The notes under the pieces: model-generated | What the model was told of the DNA's origin: nothing | The model's database searches: none | The model's input: the letters and a program-made list of their open reading frames with translations, nothing else | Assembly: GCA_022410635.1 (NCBI GenBank) | Contig: JAJVDF010000585.1 | Span: 278,772 to 342,771, forward strand | From: Tretioscincus oriximinensis | Lineage: Eukaryota > Chordata > Lepidosauria > Squamata > Gymnophthalmidae | Direction of reading: 5' to 3' | DNA length: 64,000 nucleotides | In this document: positions 50,026 to 61,010 of the stretch, in pieces | How positions within the stretch are numbered: the first letter of the stretch is position 1 | Layout of the letters: each line of letters starts with the position of its first letter | Translations under genes and position numbers: made by a program

Positions 50026-50493
50026 CCAGGGGAGCGAGGGAAGGAATGCGAGGAAGAGCGAGGAAGAGCGAGGAGGACGGCGCAGGCGGCTGGCAAGATT
50101 ACGCGCGGGATCGTGGCGCGGCTGCCGCCAACGGTGCCGGGGGAGCCTTGAGTGCCCAGGAGCCGCCGCCTCCGCCTCCGCCGCCGCGGGAGACCCAAAT
50201 ACATCCACACACGCGTGCTCCACACGACGGCGTCCCCCCCCTCCACCCCCGGCCCCGGCCCGTCCCCACACCGCGCCGCCGCCGCCGCCGCCGCCGCCCG
50301 CGCTCGCTCATGCACACGCCGCGCCGCCCCCAGCGGTCCCTTTTGGAAACTGCGCAACGTTTTCCTCCTCGCCAAGCGAGGGCTGGAGGCGCGCGCGCGC
50401 CGGCCACGGCGAGGAGGAGGGCGGGAGCAGGAGCAGCGGGCCTCGATGCGTCGTGAAGGCTCAGCCCGGCCTGGCCGCCTCCCGGACGGACGA

Positions 50494-50525
<32 letters not shown>

Positions 50526-50642
50526 GCTCGGTTTTCGTTGAAGCGCCGCGGGACCCTCTCGGCCTGGCCCTGATTTTTACGCACAGAGCTTTATTCTACC
50601 CTAGATCCCGGAGACCTGTGACATCATCCGCATGCTAGTGTA

Positions 50643-51383
50643 TGTGGCGACCCCTACCTGAGGGCCCTACGATTCGATGACCCTCACAGTCAGGGGCGCC
50701 ACAATATCCGCCCTGTTGCCCAAGCCAGCACCCACGACTGCCTGGAGCAACAGCACTATCCTCCGGCCTACACAAGGCCTCAGGGTTTACCTCAGGATGA
50801 GGGCTTTATTCACAGCCCCCACCAGTAGCGTGCTTATATTTTGTGGTTACAGAAGTAAAGAAAGAGAGAGATGTTTGAAATGAAACAAATAACAAGTTTA
50901 TTATTTACAAACAAGGAATAGAAGAAAGATTAGAATAATAAAGCTTCGGCTTTTATCAAGTAAGCCTGACTCAAGCACACGCACACCAAGCAAGTGCAAC
51001 ATTAGTTTCCAGATCCTTCAAGAGACAGGCCCTGTGTGACTTTATTTGTTCCAGCCCCAAGTCAAGCCTCAGCTTTGACTCCTCCAGGCTACCATACACT
51101 TCCACCCCCTCCCTCTGAGGCAGATCAGAAGCGGACCCCTCTGTCCACTTGCTACACCACAAGTCTCCCCGACAGAAAGGCCTCTAGCCCTGGTCAGCTT
51201 CCCTTTTATATGCTCACCAGCTGGCTACTCGAGGCCCCATTGGCTGGCTCCTCCAGCCACGCCCCCTCCCAAACAGGGAACCAGGAAGCCACGCCCCTGC
51301 CCAGGCCTGCTCTTCCCCCCTCCCTCTGGGATATCTGCTAAGTTTATAAAAGAAACACAAACCTCAAAATGGAGGANGCCACA
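50643..51383 (-). mobile_element. Solo LTR, family LTR-B, with core promoter motifs
   Basis: Minus-strand ends are TGTGGC...GCCACA, and GTGTA flanks both sides (50638-50642, 51384-51388), a perfect 5-bp target duplication. Going 5' to 3' on the minus strand it has GC boxes (about 51289-51300 and 51257-51270), CCAAT (51239-51243), CATATAAAAGGG (about 51201-51212) and AATAAA (50897-50902, also 50805-50810). No internal retroelement genes adjoin it. It lies about 620 bp upstream of the CBX7 start codon, in the same orientation. Confidence 0.88.
51201..51300 (-). promoter_or_regulatory. LTR-B core promoter: GC boxes, CCAAT, TATA
   Basis: Two GGGGCGTGG-type boxes, one CCAAT and a TATAAAA are spaced as in a polymerase II promoter. 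A start would fall near 51175 on the minus strand. Function is inferred only. Confidence 0.55.
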
Positions 51384-51489
51384 GTGTAGACTATGGCAGG
51401 CCCCATAGTCTACACTGGCATGTTCGTGACCAAGCTCTGTCCCAAGATGGGACCACCCAGAACGGGCCTCCATGTGGATGAGGCCTCTG

Positions 51490-52330
51490 TCTGGCCCTGA
51501 CCTTTACGCATAGACCTTTATTCTGGGCGAGATCTCGGAATGGAGACCTGTGCTATCACCCGCATGCTGCTATAGGCTATGGCAGGCCCCGAGCGGGACT
51601 TGCTATTGTCTACACTGGCACGTGAAAGGCCGAATTACGATCAGACATAAGCCTTAGGCCCGGGGGCCTCCCCTTCAAACCCTGTCTCCAGGAGGACCGT
51701 TTCAATCCAAGCCAAGCTTTTTACGCACGGATCTACCTTAGCTTACACCATCCGCATGCTGGTGTAGGCTGAGGTAGGCCCCATATGGATGGCCAGACCG
51801 TCCAGACATATAATCCAGAATAGGCCTCGCTTTCTATCCCTGTAGCAACCTGCACCTCCGCCTCTCCATGACCATTCCAATGATTCGATCAAAGCGACGC
51901 AGGCTTCATTCAGGGCTGGATCTCGGAGTCCAGGACTGCCATCCGCATGCATTCGGGGCCTTCCATAGTCTCCACTGGCGTGTGGCTGGCCAAACTCTCT
52001 ANATAGATAAAAACCAGAATAAGGCCCAGAACAAGGCCTCCTTTTCAACACTGCAACCTTCCCCAAATCCCTCCAGGACCAACCATTCCAATCCAAGGCC
52101 TTTTATGCACGGTCTGCTTGAGCTTTATTCTGGGCTATTTGTTATTAGGGGATCTGCCATCTGCATGCCAGTGTAGACTATGGGACCTGCCATGGGCTAC
52201 ACTGGCATATGAAGGGAGAAGCTCTCTACCTTGAGCCCTTTTTCAGCCTGCATCTCCAGATAATGACGCCAAGGTCTTTTATGCACAAAGCATAAAATCA
52301 TGAATAAGGCTGCAGACACAGGCAGGATTT
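51490..52330. mobile_element. Array of hairpin MITE family M2 copies
   Basis: At least four diverged copies in series (about 51495-51660, 51715-51835, 51893-52035, 52096-52310). Each has a tttta(c/t)gcac-like start, a ctttattctgggc-like word, catccgcatgc(t/c)(a/g)gtgtag and a facing ctacactggca(c/t). Spacing is about 180-230 bp. Confidence 0.7.
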
Positions 52331-52684
52331 ATGCCNGCAGAGGAGGCCTCCNTGGTGGATCCTGCAGACACAACAGAGTGATGCAGTCACTAAAATCTGC
52401 CTTGGTGCCATTTTAATGAGAGCTGATTTTTCCATCTCTTGTGGCAGAGGCCACCTGAAACCCACTTTCCCCCTACATGTGCCCTGCTGCTGTACAGACA
52501 GACNAGGTTGTGCAAGCAGAGGGGGAAGTAATGGCGGCTATCCGCCAATTGGCACCTGACGGGAGGGAAACCTTGTCTCGGACATTAAAGGTACAGAGCA
52601 TCTTTCCTCACTCCTACCTATGGCCCCTGTCTGCATATGTGCAGATTGATGGGCATCTGCTTAAAACCCGAAATAGGTGGTAAA

Positions 52685-52830
52685 ACAGTCTTTTAGCCCC
52701 TCGTGTGTCTCCAGCCTTAGAGACCGCTGCCATCCGCATATTAGTGTAGACTTATGACAGGCCTCATATAGGAACTGCTGTAATCTACACTGGCGGGGGG
52801 ATGGGAGGCTTGCTCTTGGGCCCCTTCTGC
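52685..52830 (+). mobile_element. Hairpin MITE family M2, degenerate
   Basis: gccatccgcatattagtgta and aatctacactggcggggg face each other. Confidence 0.55.
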
Positions 52831-53065
52831 ACTGATCTATGGCTCTTTCTCCAACTAGTACCTCCAGAATCATGCCAAAGGCCTTTTAATTTTATTATGG
52901 GCCAAAAATGGACGGGTCACCCAGCCACCCTCCTATAAGCAGAAAAAATGTTTCCCAGAAGGAGGACTTGACACCGATTGGTTAAGGAGGCTTCCTGTCT
53001 TCCCTCCCACCTCAGGGCTGGCTGCAATCCATCTGTCATGTATCTTGTCTGTCTGTCCACCTGCC

Positions 53066-53104
53066 CACCCACCCATCCACCAACCCACCCACCCACCCAT
53101 CTAT
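53066..53104 (+). repeat. (CCCA)n microsatellite
   Basis: Imperfect CCAC/CCCA units; on the minus strand it gives a Gly-Trp/Val repeat frame that is not a gene. Confidence 0.85.
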
Positions 53105-53386
53105 CCAAGCCGTTGCTAAGTGTCCATGAGCAATCTGAATCAAGAATTTTAGACCCTTCTCCCTTTATCACTGTAATATTTGGTTCCTCAAAGTTAACCT
53201 GATAGCAAACAACTTATTTGACAGCAACATTTTACTAGACGAGTAGGAAAAATTCCAATTCGCTTCAAGGCCTTCCAGATTCATGTTCCCATTTCAAATT
53301 TATAATAATATGTGAAAGAAGTTATTTNACATAGTAAAACAGACTGCCATATATTTTAAATAAAGATTGAAGAAATGGTATTTCAG

Positions 53387-53728
53387 GCAGGACTCCTGAA
53401 ATACCATTTGCAGGGAGTCATGAACAGGTGCATATTTTGCTTTCCTCTGTTCGGACTGCCCAGGTGCATCTGGTGGGCCTCTGTGTAACACAGAATGCTG
53501 GATTTGATGGGCTGTGGCCTGATCCATAAGAACATAAGAACATAAGAAGAGCCATCCTGGATCAGGCCACAGCCCATCAAGTCCAGCATTCTGTGTCACA
53601 CAGAGGCCCACCAGATGCACCTGGGCACTCCGAACAGAGGAAAGCAAAATATGCTCCTGTTCATGACTCCCTGCAAATGGTATTTCAAGAGTCCAGTATG
53701 GCTCTTCTTATGTTCTTATGTTCTTATG
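53387..53728. mobile_element. CR1-like LINE tail with an inverted copy nested in it
   Basis: A plus-strand tail runs 53387-53526 (to gcctgatcca) and resumes at 53696 (gtatggctcttcttatgttc). Between them (53527-53691) is a minus-strand copy of the same tail, with TCCA at both junctions. The two facing copies make a hairpin with arms of about 140 bases. Confidence 0.88.
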
Positions 53729-54076
53729 TACATATGGAATATCAGATGTTTTCCACATTTTCTTATCTGAGTCAATATTGCATATGGTCTGTGATCTATT
53801 TTATAGCTCTTGACCTGGAAGTTTAGTTGAATTTCTTAAAAGTTAGCAACAATAAAACCCCTTTATTAATCTTCCATTTTGACATTATAGCCAGAATTAG
53901 ACCCTAATCCATCCTGAATGAAACCAGGAAAAATCAGTTTGTACTTAGTTTAGCATAGTTCTTCAGGACTGAAGAAGGATTAGATACATGTCTGACTGCA
54001 GCCTAGGAGACCTTTCACATAAATTATACATTAAGCAAAATTAATGACCTTTATTTATAACAGCCCTTCCATCAAA

Positions 54077-54245
54077 AGGACAGAACACATAGCTTTTGTT
54101 GCTTTCTCCTCAACAGACACCCTGTGGAGTAGGTGAGGCTGAGAGAGTTCTAAAGAACTGTGAGTGGCCAAAGGTCACCCAGCTAGAATGTGAAACTGAA
54201 CTGGGATACTACCAGTTCTAACCACTACATCAAAGTGGCTCTCCA
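54077..54245 (-). mobile_element. tRNA-derived SINE, family A
   Basis: Minus strand: box A-like TAGTGGTTAGAACTGG, the TGACCTTTGGCCACTCACAG core, CTCTCAGCCTCACCTACTCC and ACAGGGTGTCTGTTGAGGAG. The tail is missing. Confidence 0.75.
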
Positions 54246-54589
54246 AATTGGTTCTGAAGTAAAATCAAACTGCTCGTTAGTAATTAAAGGATCAGGGAAA
54301 TTGAGCTTTAAAGACTACAGTCTGCAACCCAAACACCAATACAATAAAACCATGATATGCGTGCGATTCAATTTATACTCTTGCTAAAAGTTTCTGTGTT
54401 TTTGTGCCAAAATGTGAAAAATCATAACCTAGAAGCACAACATTTTTCTTGCGTACAACAGATGGCCTGGGGTATGCAGCTGGATGTACCGTAGTCCCCC
54501 CGCCCACTGCAAATTCTAATTTTATGAGTTACTGAACTTTTAAATACTTTTAATTTCTGTGAGTGTAACCCTAGGGGCTTTCTGAAGTC

Positions 54590-54762
54590 ACAGAATCATA
54601 GCTATGGATAGAGCTTGGACAGTCACATGTTACTGTAGATTATGTGTAGACTTTTGGGGGCCTGCCATAGTCTACACTACTATGTAGTCTACACTACCAT
54701 GTAGATGGCAGGCTCCTGTTCCAAGATATAGTTCGGAATGAGGCTCAGTGGAAACAGGATCA
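54590..54762 (+). mobile_element. Hairpin MITE family M2
   Basis: cagtcacatgttactgtaga...ggcctgccatagtctacact, with a short internal duplication (actatgtagtctacactaccatgtag). Confidence 0.65.
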
Positions 54763-54870
54763 TAGAGTTGGAAGGGACAATGAGAGTTAAGTCTAATTTC
54801 TGTTTAATACAGGCAATGTTAAACCGATGTCTATCCAGTCTTCTCTGGAAGGCCTTTAGCTGCGTTCTCA
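54763..54870 (-). mobile_element. CR1 LINE fragment
   Basis: Minus strand: GACTTAACTCTCATTGTCCC and TTCCAACTCTATGATCC preceded by FQRRLD-type codons (AGAGAAGACTGGATAGAC). Confidence 0.5.
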
Positions 54871-54952
54871 TGGGGTGAAAGAAGCAGATTTGAGAACTGT
54901 GAAGTGAATCTGTTTCATCGTCTGCACAAGATTCACATTGGCTTCTGGAGTT

Positions 54953-56131
54953 AATAAGAACACAAGAAGAGCCATACTGGATCAGGCCACAGCCCACCTA
55001 GTCCAGCATTCTGTCTCACACAGAGACCCACCAGATGCGCCTGAGCAGAGGAAAGCAAAATATGCACCTGTTCATGACTCCCTGAAAATGGTATTTCAGG
55101 CGTCCTGCCTGTTGCTCTATCCCAGAGGCAACATCCAGACATCCATCCTAGGACCCATTTATACCCTTGGTATAAACCTGTCTAGTCCTGTCTTGAAACT
55201 ATCCAAGCTGTTAGCTACCACTACCTCTTCAGGAAGTAAATTCCACAGGTTGATGACCCTCTGGGTAAAAAAAAAATACTTTTCTTTATCTGTTCTCGCT
55301 TTTCTACCCATCAGTTTCAAGGAGGGCCTTCTGGTCTTTGTGTGATAGAGAAAACATTTTTCTCTATTCACCCTGTCCATCCCATACATGATTTTGTACA
55401 CTTCAGTCAGATTGCCTCTCAAACGTCGCCTTTCGAGGCTGAAGAGGCCCAGACATTGCAGCCTGACTTCATAAGGGAGGTGCTCCAGACCCTTGATCAT
55501 TCTTGTTGCCCTTTTCTGCACCTTCTCTAGTTCCACAATATCCCTCTTGAGATGTGGTGACCAGAACCGAACCCAGTATTCCAAATGTGGCCTCACCACA
55601 GATTTATGATGAGGCAAAACAACATTTGCTGACTTGTTTTCGATTCCTTTCCTAATTATGCCCAATATTGATTTTTTTGCTGCTGCTGCACACTGGGTTG
55701 ACATTTTTATTGAATTGTCCACTAACANCCCAAGATCCTTTTCTTGCTCGGTCACAGAAAGCTTAGTTCCCATCAGTTGGTAGGAGTATTTTGGGTTCTT
55801 TGCCCCAATATGCATGACCTTGCAATTACTTAAGTTGAAGTGCATTTGCCACTTTGATGCCCACTCACACAAATTTCAATAAATCACTCTTGGGTGCCTT
55901 AGAATCATTTTCAGTTTTCACTATCCAGAACAGTTTAGTGTCGTCAGCAAACATGGCTACTTCACTATCTATTTCAGCATCCAGATTGTTTATAAATATA
56001 TTGAAAAGCAAAGGTCCCAGTACAGACCCCTGGGACACCACACTTTTTACCTCTTTATACTCAGAGAACTGTCCATTAATTACTACCCTCAAGTATACAA
56101 TACTTTCCATTGTATACTTGAGAATTACCAT
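54953..56131 (-). pseudogene. CR1-like LINE ORF2 reverse-transcriptase fragment with 3' UTR
   Basis: Longest retroelement coding remnant in the window. Minus strand from 56131: SVVSQGSVLGPLLFNIFIN (RT motif near QG.VLGPLLF), then MFADDTKLF, the catalytic YxDD-type box. After a frameshift near 55870 a 237-codon frame follows ([74 protein letters not shown]). The 3' UTR ends in agccatactgg/TTCTTGTG. It is 5'-truncated within the RT domain, with at least one frameshift and an N; inactive. CR1 superclade is my assignment. Confidence 0.9.
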
Positions 56132-56264
56132 AGTTTACTGTTTGGTGTTGCATTACATGATATTGTAATAAACGTTGGACTTTTTCTTTTAAAAAGTGAG
56201 ACATTTCTACCACAGATTCATTACTGCGTTCTGGATTTCAGTGTTTAAAATGCAGTGAACACAA

Positions 56265-56570
56265 GAATCATAAAATCATAGAGTTGGAAGGGACCTCCAG
56301 AGTCATTGGGTCCAGTTCCCTGCTCAGTGCAGGAGTCACTAAACCATCTCAGAAAGATGGCAGACCAGATTCCATTTGAAGACTTCCACTGAAGGAAAAC
56401 CCATTAGTCAGTGGCTGATTGTTCTTTTTTCTGATAGCTAGTCTGTATCCATGCCCTTGCAGTTTCATCCCACTGCTTCCTGTCCTTCCATTGAATGAGA
56501 ATAGGGCTGATCCCTCTGCTCTGTGACAGCCCTTCAGATATTTGTAGGCAGCTATGAGGTCTCCAAGAGG
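56265..56570 (-). mobile_element. CR1 LINE ORF2 C-terminus and tail
   Basis: Minus strand: GDLIAAYKYLKGCHRAEGSA, then KLQGHGYRLAIRKK and the end GCAGGGAACTGGACCC...CTTCCAACTCTATGA. Decayed. Confidence 0.85.
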
Positions 56571-56800
56571 AGCCACAGTCCATCCAGTTCATTATTCTGT
56601 TTCCCACAGTGGCCCNCCAGTTACTTCTGGGCATGAGAGGAGCTTTGCTGAATCAGATCGTAGCACATCTAGTCCAGCATTCTGTCCCACTCAGTGGCCC
56701 ACNAGTTGCACCTGGGCAGTCTCAAGCAGAAGAAGGAAAAGCCCTCCCTTGTTCTTGACTCCTTGGAAAATGTTCTACATTTGGATTTAATGGGAAGCGC
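56571..56800 (-). mobile_element. Fragments of CR1-like LINE 3' ends
   Basis: Two partial inverted tails: gccacagtccatccagttca and gcacatctagtccagcattc...gcctgggcagtctcaagcaga-like words. Confidence 0.65.
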
Positions 56801-56999
56801 AGGCACCCAGCGCAAAGTCACACAGCTTTTGCNCCTGTTTTTCCCATAGTGTGACCACAGCTCTGGCTTTGTTTCTAATGTTATAGAATTTCCACCCATT
56901 GTCCAGTAGGTGGCACTTCAAGCCTCTATTTGCAGGATACAGAATACTTTTTTNAAAAAAGAAATATTTGGGCTGCCACCATTTTTGCATATTACTAAA

Positions 57000-57622
57000 T
57001 AAATCTGTGGTGAGGCCACATCTGGAATACTGCGTACAATTCTGGTCACCACTTCTCAAAAAGGATATTGTGGAACTAAAGAAGGTGCAGATAAGGGCAA
57101 CAAGAAGACCAGTGAGCTGGAGCACCTCTTATGAAGACGGCATTTGAAAGAAGACCTAATTGAAGTGTATAAAATCATGCATGGGATGGATAAAGTGAAT
57201 CGAGAAAAAGTATTTTCTCTATCACACAACCCTAGCACCAGGGGGCATTCCTTGAAACTGATGGGCGGAACAGGTAGGACAGACAAGGAAAAGTATTTTT
57301 TCGCCCAGAGGATCATCGGCTTGTGAAATTTATTTCCAAAGAGGTGGTGGTAGCTAGTGGCCAGGATAGCTTTAAGACAGGATTAGACAAGTTCATGGAA
57401 GCCAAGGGTATAAACAACTACTAGGATGGATATCTTGATGCTGCCTCTGAGATGGAGCAACAGGCAGGATTCCTGAAATACCATTTGCAGGGCATGGAGA
57501 ACCCTTGAGGATTTTGCCTTCTTCTGCTTGGTGGGCCTCTGTGTGAGGAGACAGAATGCTGGAGTAGAAGGGCCCCAGCCCGATCCAGCAGTGCTCCTCT
57601 TATGTTCATATGTTCTTATGTA
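57000..57622 (+). mobile_element. CR1-like LINE 3' part
   Basis: Encodes (broken) [20 protein letters not shown], then [37 protein letters not shown] and the 3' UTR ending cttatgttcatatgttctta. Confidence 0.88.
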
Positions 57623-58770
57623 AATCAATCAATCAATAATAAAACATTGGGGGAGGCTAATTTCCTGATGGTTCTTCACATCTGATCTGGAAACATACGT
57701 ATATGGAAAATATTTGAAGCTATGAAATAGTGCAGGTTTGCCTAATAAAGAAAAGCACTTGGTTATTTGAACAGTAAAAATGAATGTCTGGATTCGTGAC
57801 TGGTTCTAAAACCCCATATTTTTCTAGAGGATGTCCTTCACAATCAGAGTTGGGAGCAGCCGAGGATCTTGTGCAAACTCTGAGATGGTGTACCTCTGTT
57901 AGAGATCTTGGATCTCACGCAAGGGAACATGAAAAAACAAATGGCTACTCCCCCTTACTGGAAGTAGCATCATTTTGATGTAACTTCTCATATTTACTTC
58001 CGAGCCGTGGTGCCCAACGTGATGTCACTTCCCGCGTGTGACAAGAAGTGATGTCACTTTTGAATCACTGTTGCGTAGAGGCAGTTACATCATAAAAATT
58101 CCACATGAGGTCCACAGGCACGAGATAATCATCTAAGGCTGCACCAGATTTCGTGTTTCAGGCAGCTCCCAACACTGTTCACAGTGTGGGCATGGTAACA
58201 GGACCAGCAAACTTCCACTTAGGCTGCAGGACATGGAGGGGTAAAATCCACAATATAAGAAATAATTGCCGAATTCAACTAACACACATATCTGTAAATT
58301 TGTGTGGAATCAGCGGGGCAACCAACCAGGAAGTAAATACTGAGCATGCTCAGTCAGTGAATCTGTGCTGGCATGTGGGACAACTAACCAGGAAGTAAAT
58401 ACTGAGCATGCTCTGTCAGTTATTTTTCCTGGAATAATCCCATTAAGGAACTGTACACAGAGCTTCTCACCTTCCTGGCAGCAGGCATGGTAATTTCACA
58501 ACATCAGCTAAAGAATATTGCGGGGTAAATTACCTTTTTCCTAGGTGCACCCTGTGAATACTCCAGTAACATATGGGGCAGGGACATCATCGCGGTAGGA
58601 CAACATTGTGTACCTGCAGCCTTATGGCCTAATCTCCTCTCATTACTTATTATTGGTTGTGCTACCGGTGCTGATAAGAATTTCCTATGGAATTTACTTT
58701 GCTGGTGGCAGTGACCAGCCAGTATAGCTTCTACAAATTCATGGAGGTACCCCCCAAAAGGGGTCATCTG
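57623..58770. other. Intergenic stretch with a short tandem duplication
   Basis: No gene recognised. A 40-bp word is duplicated at 58319-58358 and 58381-58420 (two mismatches, period 62). Confidence 0.5.
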
Positions 58771-59329
58771 GTCAGCCTATTCAATCAGCTCACCTCTAAA
58801 AAGTTGTCTTTCAAGGCTGAAGAGGCCCAGTAGTGGGCTTGATCTCCCAGAAGTCTATGTTTTCCGGCCACAATCCAGATGACTAGATTCTATTTTTTNA
58901 AAAAATAATCCTAAAAAGTGTATGACCGGCCAACATATGTACACAACAATCTTCTTCTCCCTTCCCTTGTGGGGTGTTTCTCTTTAAATGGTGAGCCTCA
59001 GGCAAGGGTGTTGTCGGCTATTATATATTGTAAGNGATTCTGAAAGCCTTTTTTGAGCTGAATGAATGAGTAACTTAATGAATGAATGGAAACAGAATAC
59101 AGGATATTCAACAGAAACTGCAGCATTGAGGAATATTGCATATATTAACTATATATGAGTTCTGATTCCATTGTTTCCCCTCTCCCCCGCCTTGCACTTA
59201 AGCATAATTGGGGCTCAGACCCTTCAGTCCAGCATCCGGCCTCACCCGATGGCCCACAACCACTTTGGGCCGTTCTCAAGCAAAGAGAGGAGGCAAAGCC
59301 TTCACCTGCTCTCTACTCCCTGCAACGGA

Positions 59330-60050
59330 TAATGAGGAAAGGAATCGAAAACAAGTCAGCAAATGTTGTTTTGCCTCTTTATAAATCTGTGGTGAGGCCA
59401 CATTTGGAATCCTGTGTTCAGTTCTGGTCACCACATCTCNAGAGGGATATTGTGAAACTGGAGAAGGTGCAGAAAAGGGCAACAAAAATGATCAAGGGTC
59501 TGGAGCACCTCCCTTACGAAGCAAGGCTGCAACGTCTGGGCCTCTTCAGCCTTGAAAGGAGACGTTTGAGGGGTGATCTGATTGAAGTATACAAAATCAT
59601 GCATGGGATCGACAGGGTGAATAGAGAAAAATGTTTTCGCTATCACACAACACTAGGACCAGATCCTTGAAACTGATGGGCAGAAAAGGGAGAACAGACA
59701 AAGGAAAGTATTATTTCACCCAGAAGGTCATCGGCCTGTGGAATTTACTTCCTGAAGAGGTAGTGGTAGCTAACAGCTTGGATAGTTTCAAGACAGGACT
59801 AGTCAGGTTTATGGACACCAAAGGTATAAATGGATACTAGGATGGATGTCTGGATGTTGCCTCCGGGATGGAGCAACAGGCAGGACTCCTGAAATGCCAT
59901 TTGCAGGGAGTCATAAACAGGAGCATATTTTGCTTTCCTTTGTTCGGACTGCCCAGGTGCATCTGGTGGGCCTCTGTGTGACACAGAATGCTGGACTTGA
60001 TGGGCTGTGGCCTGATCCAGTATGGCTCTTCTTATGTTCTTATGTTCATA
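59330..60050 (+). mobile_element. CR1-like LINE 3' part, well preserved
   Basis: Near-continuous frame [75 protein letters not shown], a frameshift at about 59665, then FTQKVIGLWNLLPEEVVVAN and SLDSFKTGLVRFMDTKG. The 3' UTR ends in TTCTTATGTTCTTATG. Confidence 0.9.
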
Positions 60051-60215
60051 TGATGGTGCAACAGGCAGTACTTGTGAAATACCATTTGCATGAAGTCGAG
60101 AACAAATTAAGGTTTTGCCTTCTTCTGTTCAGACTGCCCAGGTGCAATTACTGGGTCTCTATGAGAGACAGAAGGCTGTACTTCGGCCTGATTCAGTATC
60201 TCTTCTTGTGTTCTT
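60051..60215 (+). mobile_element. Second CR1-like LINE 3' UTR, diverged
   Basis: gatggtgcaacaggcagtac, ataccatttgcatgaagtcg, gactgcccaggtgcaattac and ttcttgtgttcttaat. Confidence 0.75.
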
Positions 60216-60284
60216 AATATGATTGACTGCACAAGATTTTCAGACACATGACTGATGCATTTGGCCTTCTCTGGGGTTAAACCT

Positions 60285-60510
60285 GCGGTTTATTTTAAAT
60301 CCAGATTTACGCATTTGTGCATCTGCCTGTCATGTGGGAGATCGGAGTTTGCGTCATCCGTGGAGATAAGCGAGCGCCCTCTGCTAGCCTCTGCTTCAGC
60401 CTACCTAGGTGTTCGAAAGCAAGTAATGGCAAGTAGATAAATAGGAACCACCACAATGTTGTGGTGGAGGATAGATGTAAGTCTTTGGGCAAAAAATAAT
60501 TTGCAAATAA
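60285..60510 (+). mobile_element. tRNA-derived SINE, family B
   Basis: gtgggagatcggagtttgcg, gagcgccctctgctagcctc, taggtgttcgaaagcaagta and ggaaccaccacaatgttgtg; tail absent. Confidence 0.75.
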
Positions 60511-60831
60511 CCTTTCAGTTTCAGAAACATGACATCTCCCTCCCAGACTGAACATGACTTCCGTTTCCGTCGGATTCATTTAGGATTAATTAGCGGTGTC
60601 TGACTCCGGTGAAAGTTTCTATTGAGCTGGTTAAGTGGTACAGCTAGGAACCAGCCAGTTACAAAAGGATTTAAAGGATTAAGCAAACTTTGTATAAAAA
60701 AAAATCTCAAAACAGGGAAGGAATGGAGAAAAACAAAGCCCTTGTACCCAAACTTGTGCCAGCCTCAGTCACACAAAATCTAATTATTTTCTTTTATTTT
60801 AAAAATTCAGAATGACAGTCAAGACAATCAT

Positions 60832-60945
60832 AGCCCTGTCCCAATTATAGCCCTGTAGACTATGGCAGGCACCATTCAGTGCCTGCCATAGTCTACACTA
60901 GCATGTGTATGGCAGGCTCCTATTTTGAGATATAGCCCAGAATAT
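60832..60945 (+). mobile_element. Hairpin MITE family M2 with perfect stem
   Basis: Perfect 16-bp arms GTAGACTATGGCAGGC (60855-60870) and GCCTGCCATAGTCTAC (60881-60896) around a 10-base loop. Confidence 0.85.
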
Positions 60946-61010
60946 ATATATCTCTTGTATATACACTACCAGCAGATGCACACACACACGCACATATATA
61001 TGTACATAAA
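60946..61010 (+). repeat. (TA)n and (CA)n short repeats
   Basis: Short TATATA runs and ACACACAC around 60946-61010. Confidence 0.7.

Larger units (their letters stand above)
50556..51488 (+). mobile_element. Hairpin MITE family M2, split by solo LTR-B
   Basis: Left part ends ccgcatgctagtgta; right part continues gtgtagactatggcaggccc...tggcatgttcgtgaccaagc. Together they rebuild the M2 internal arm. Confidence 0.75.
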
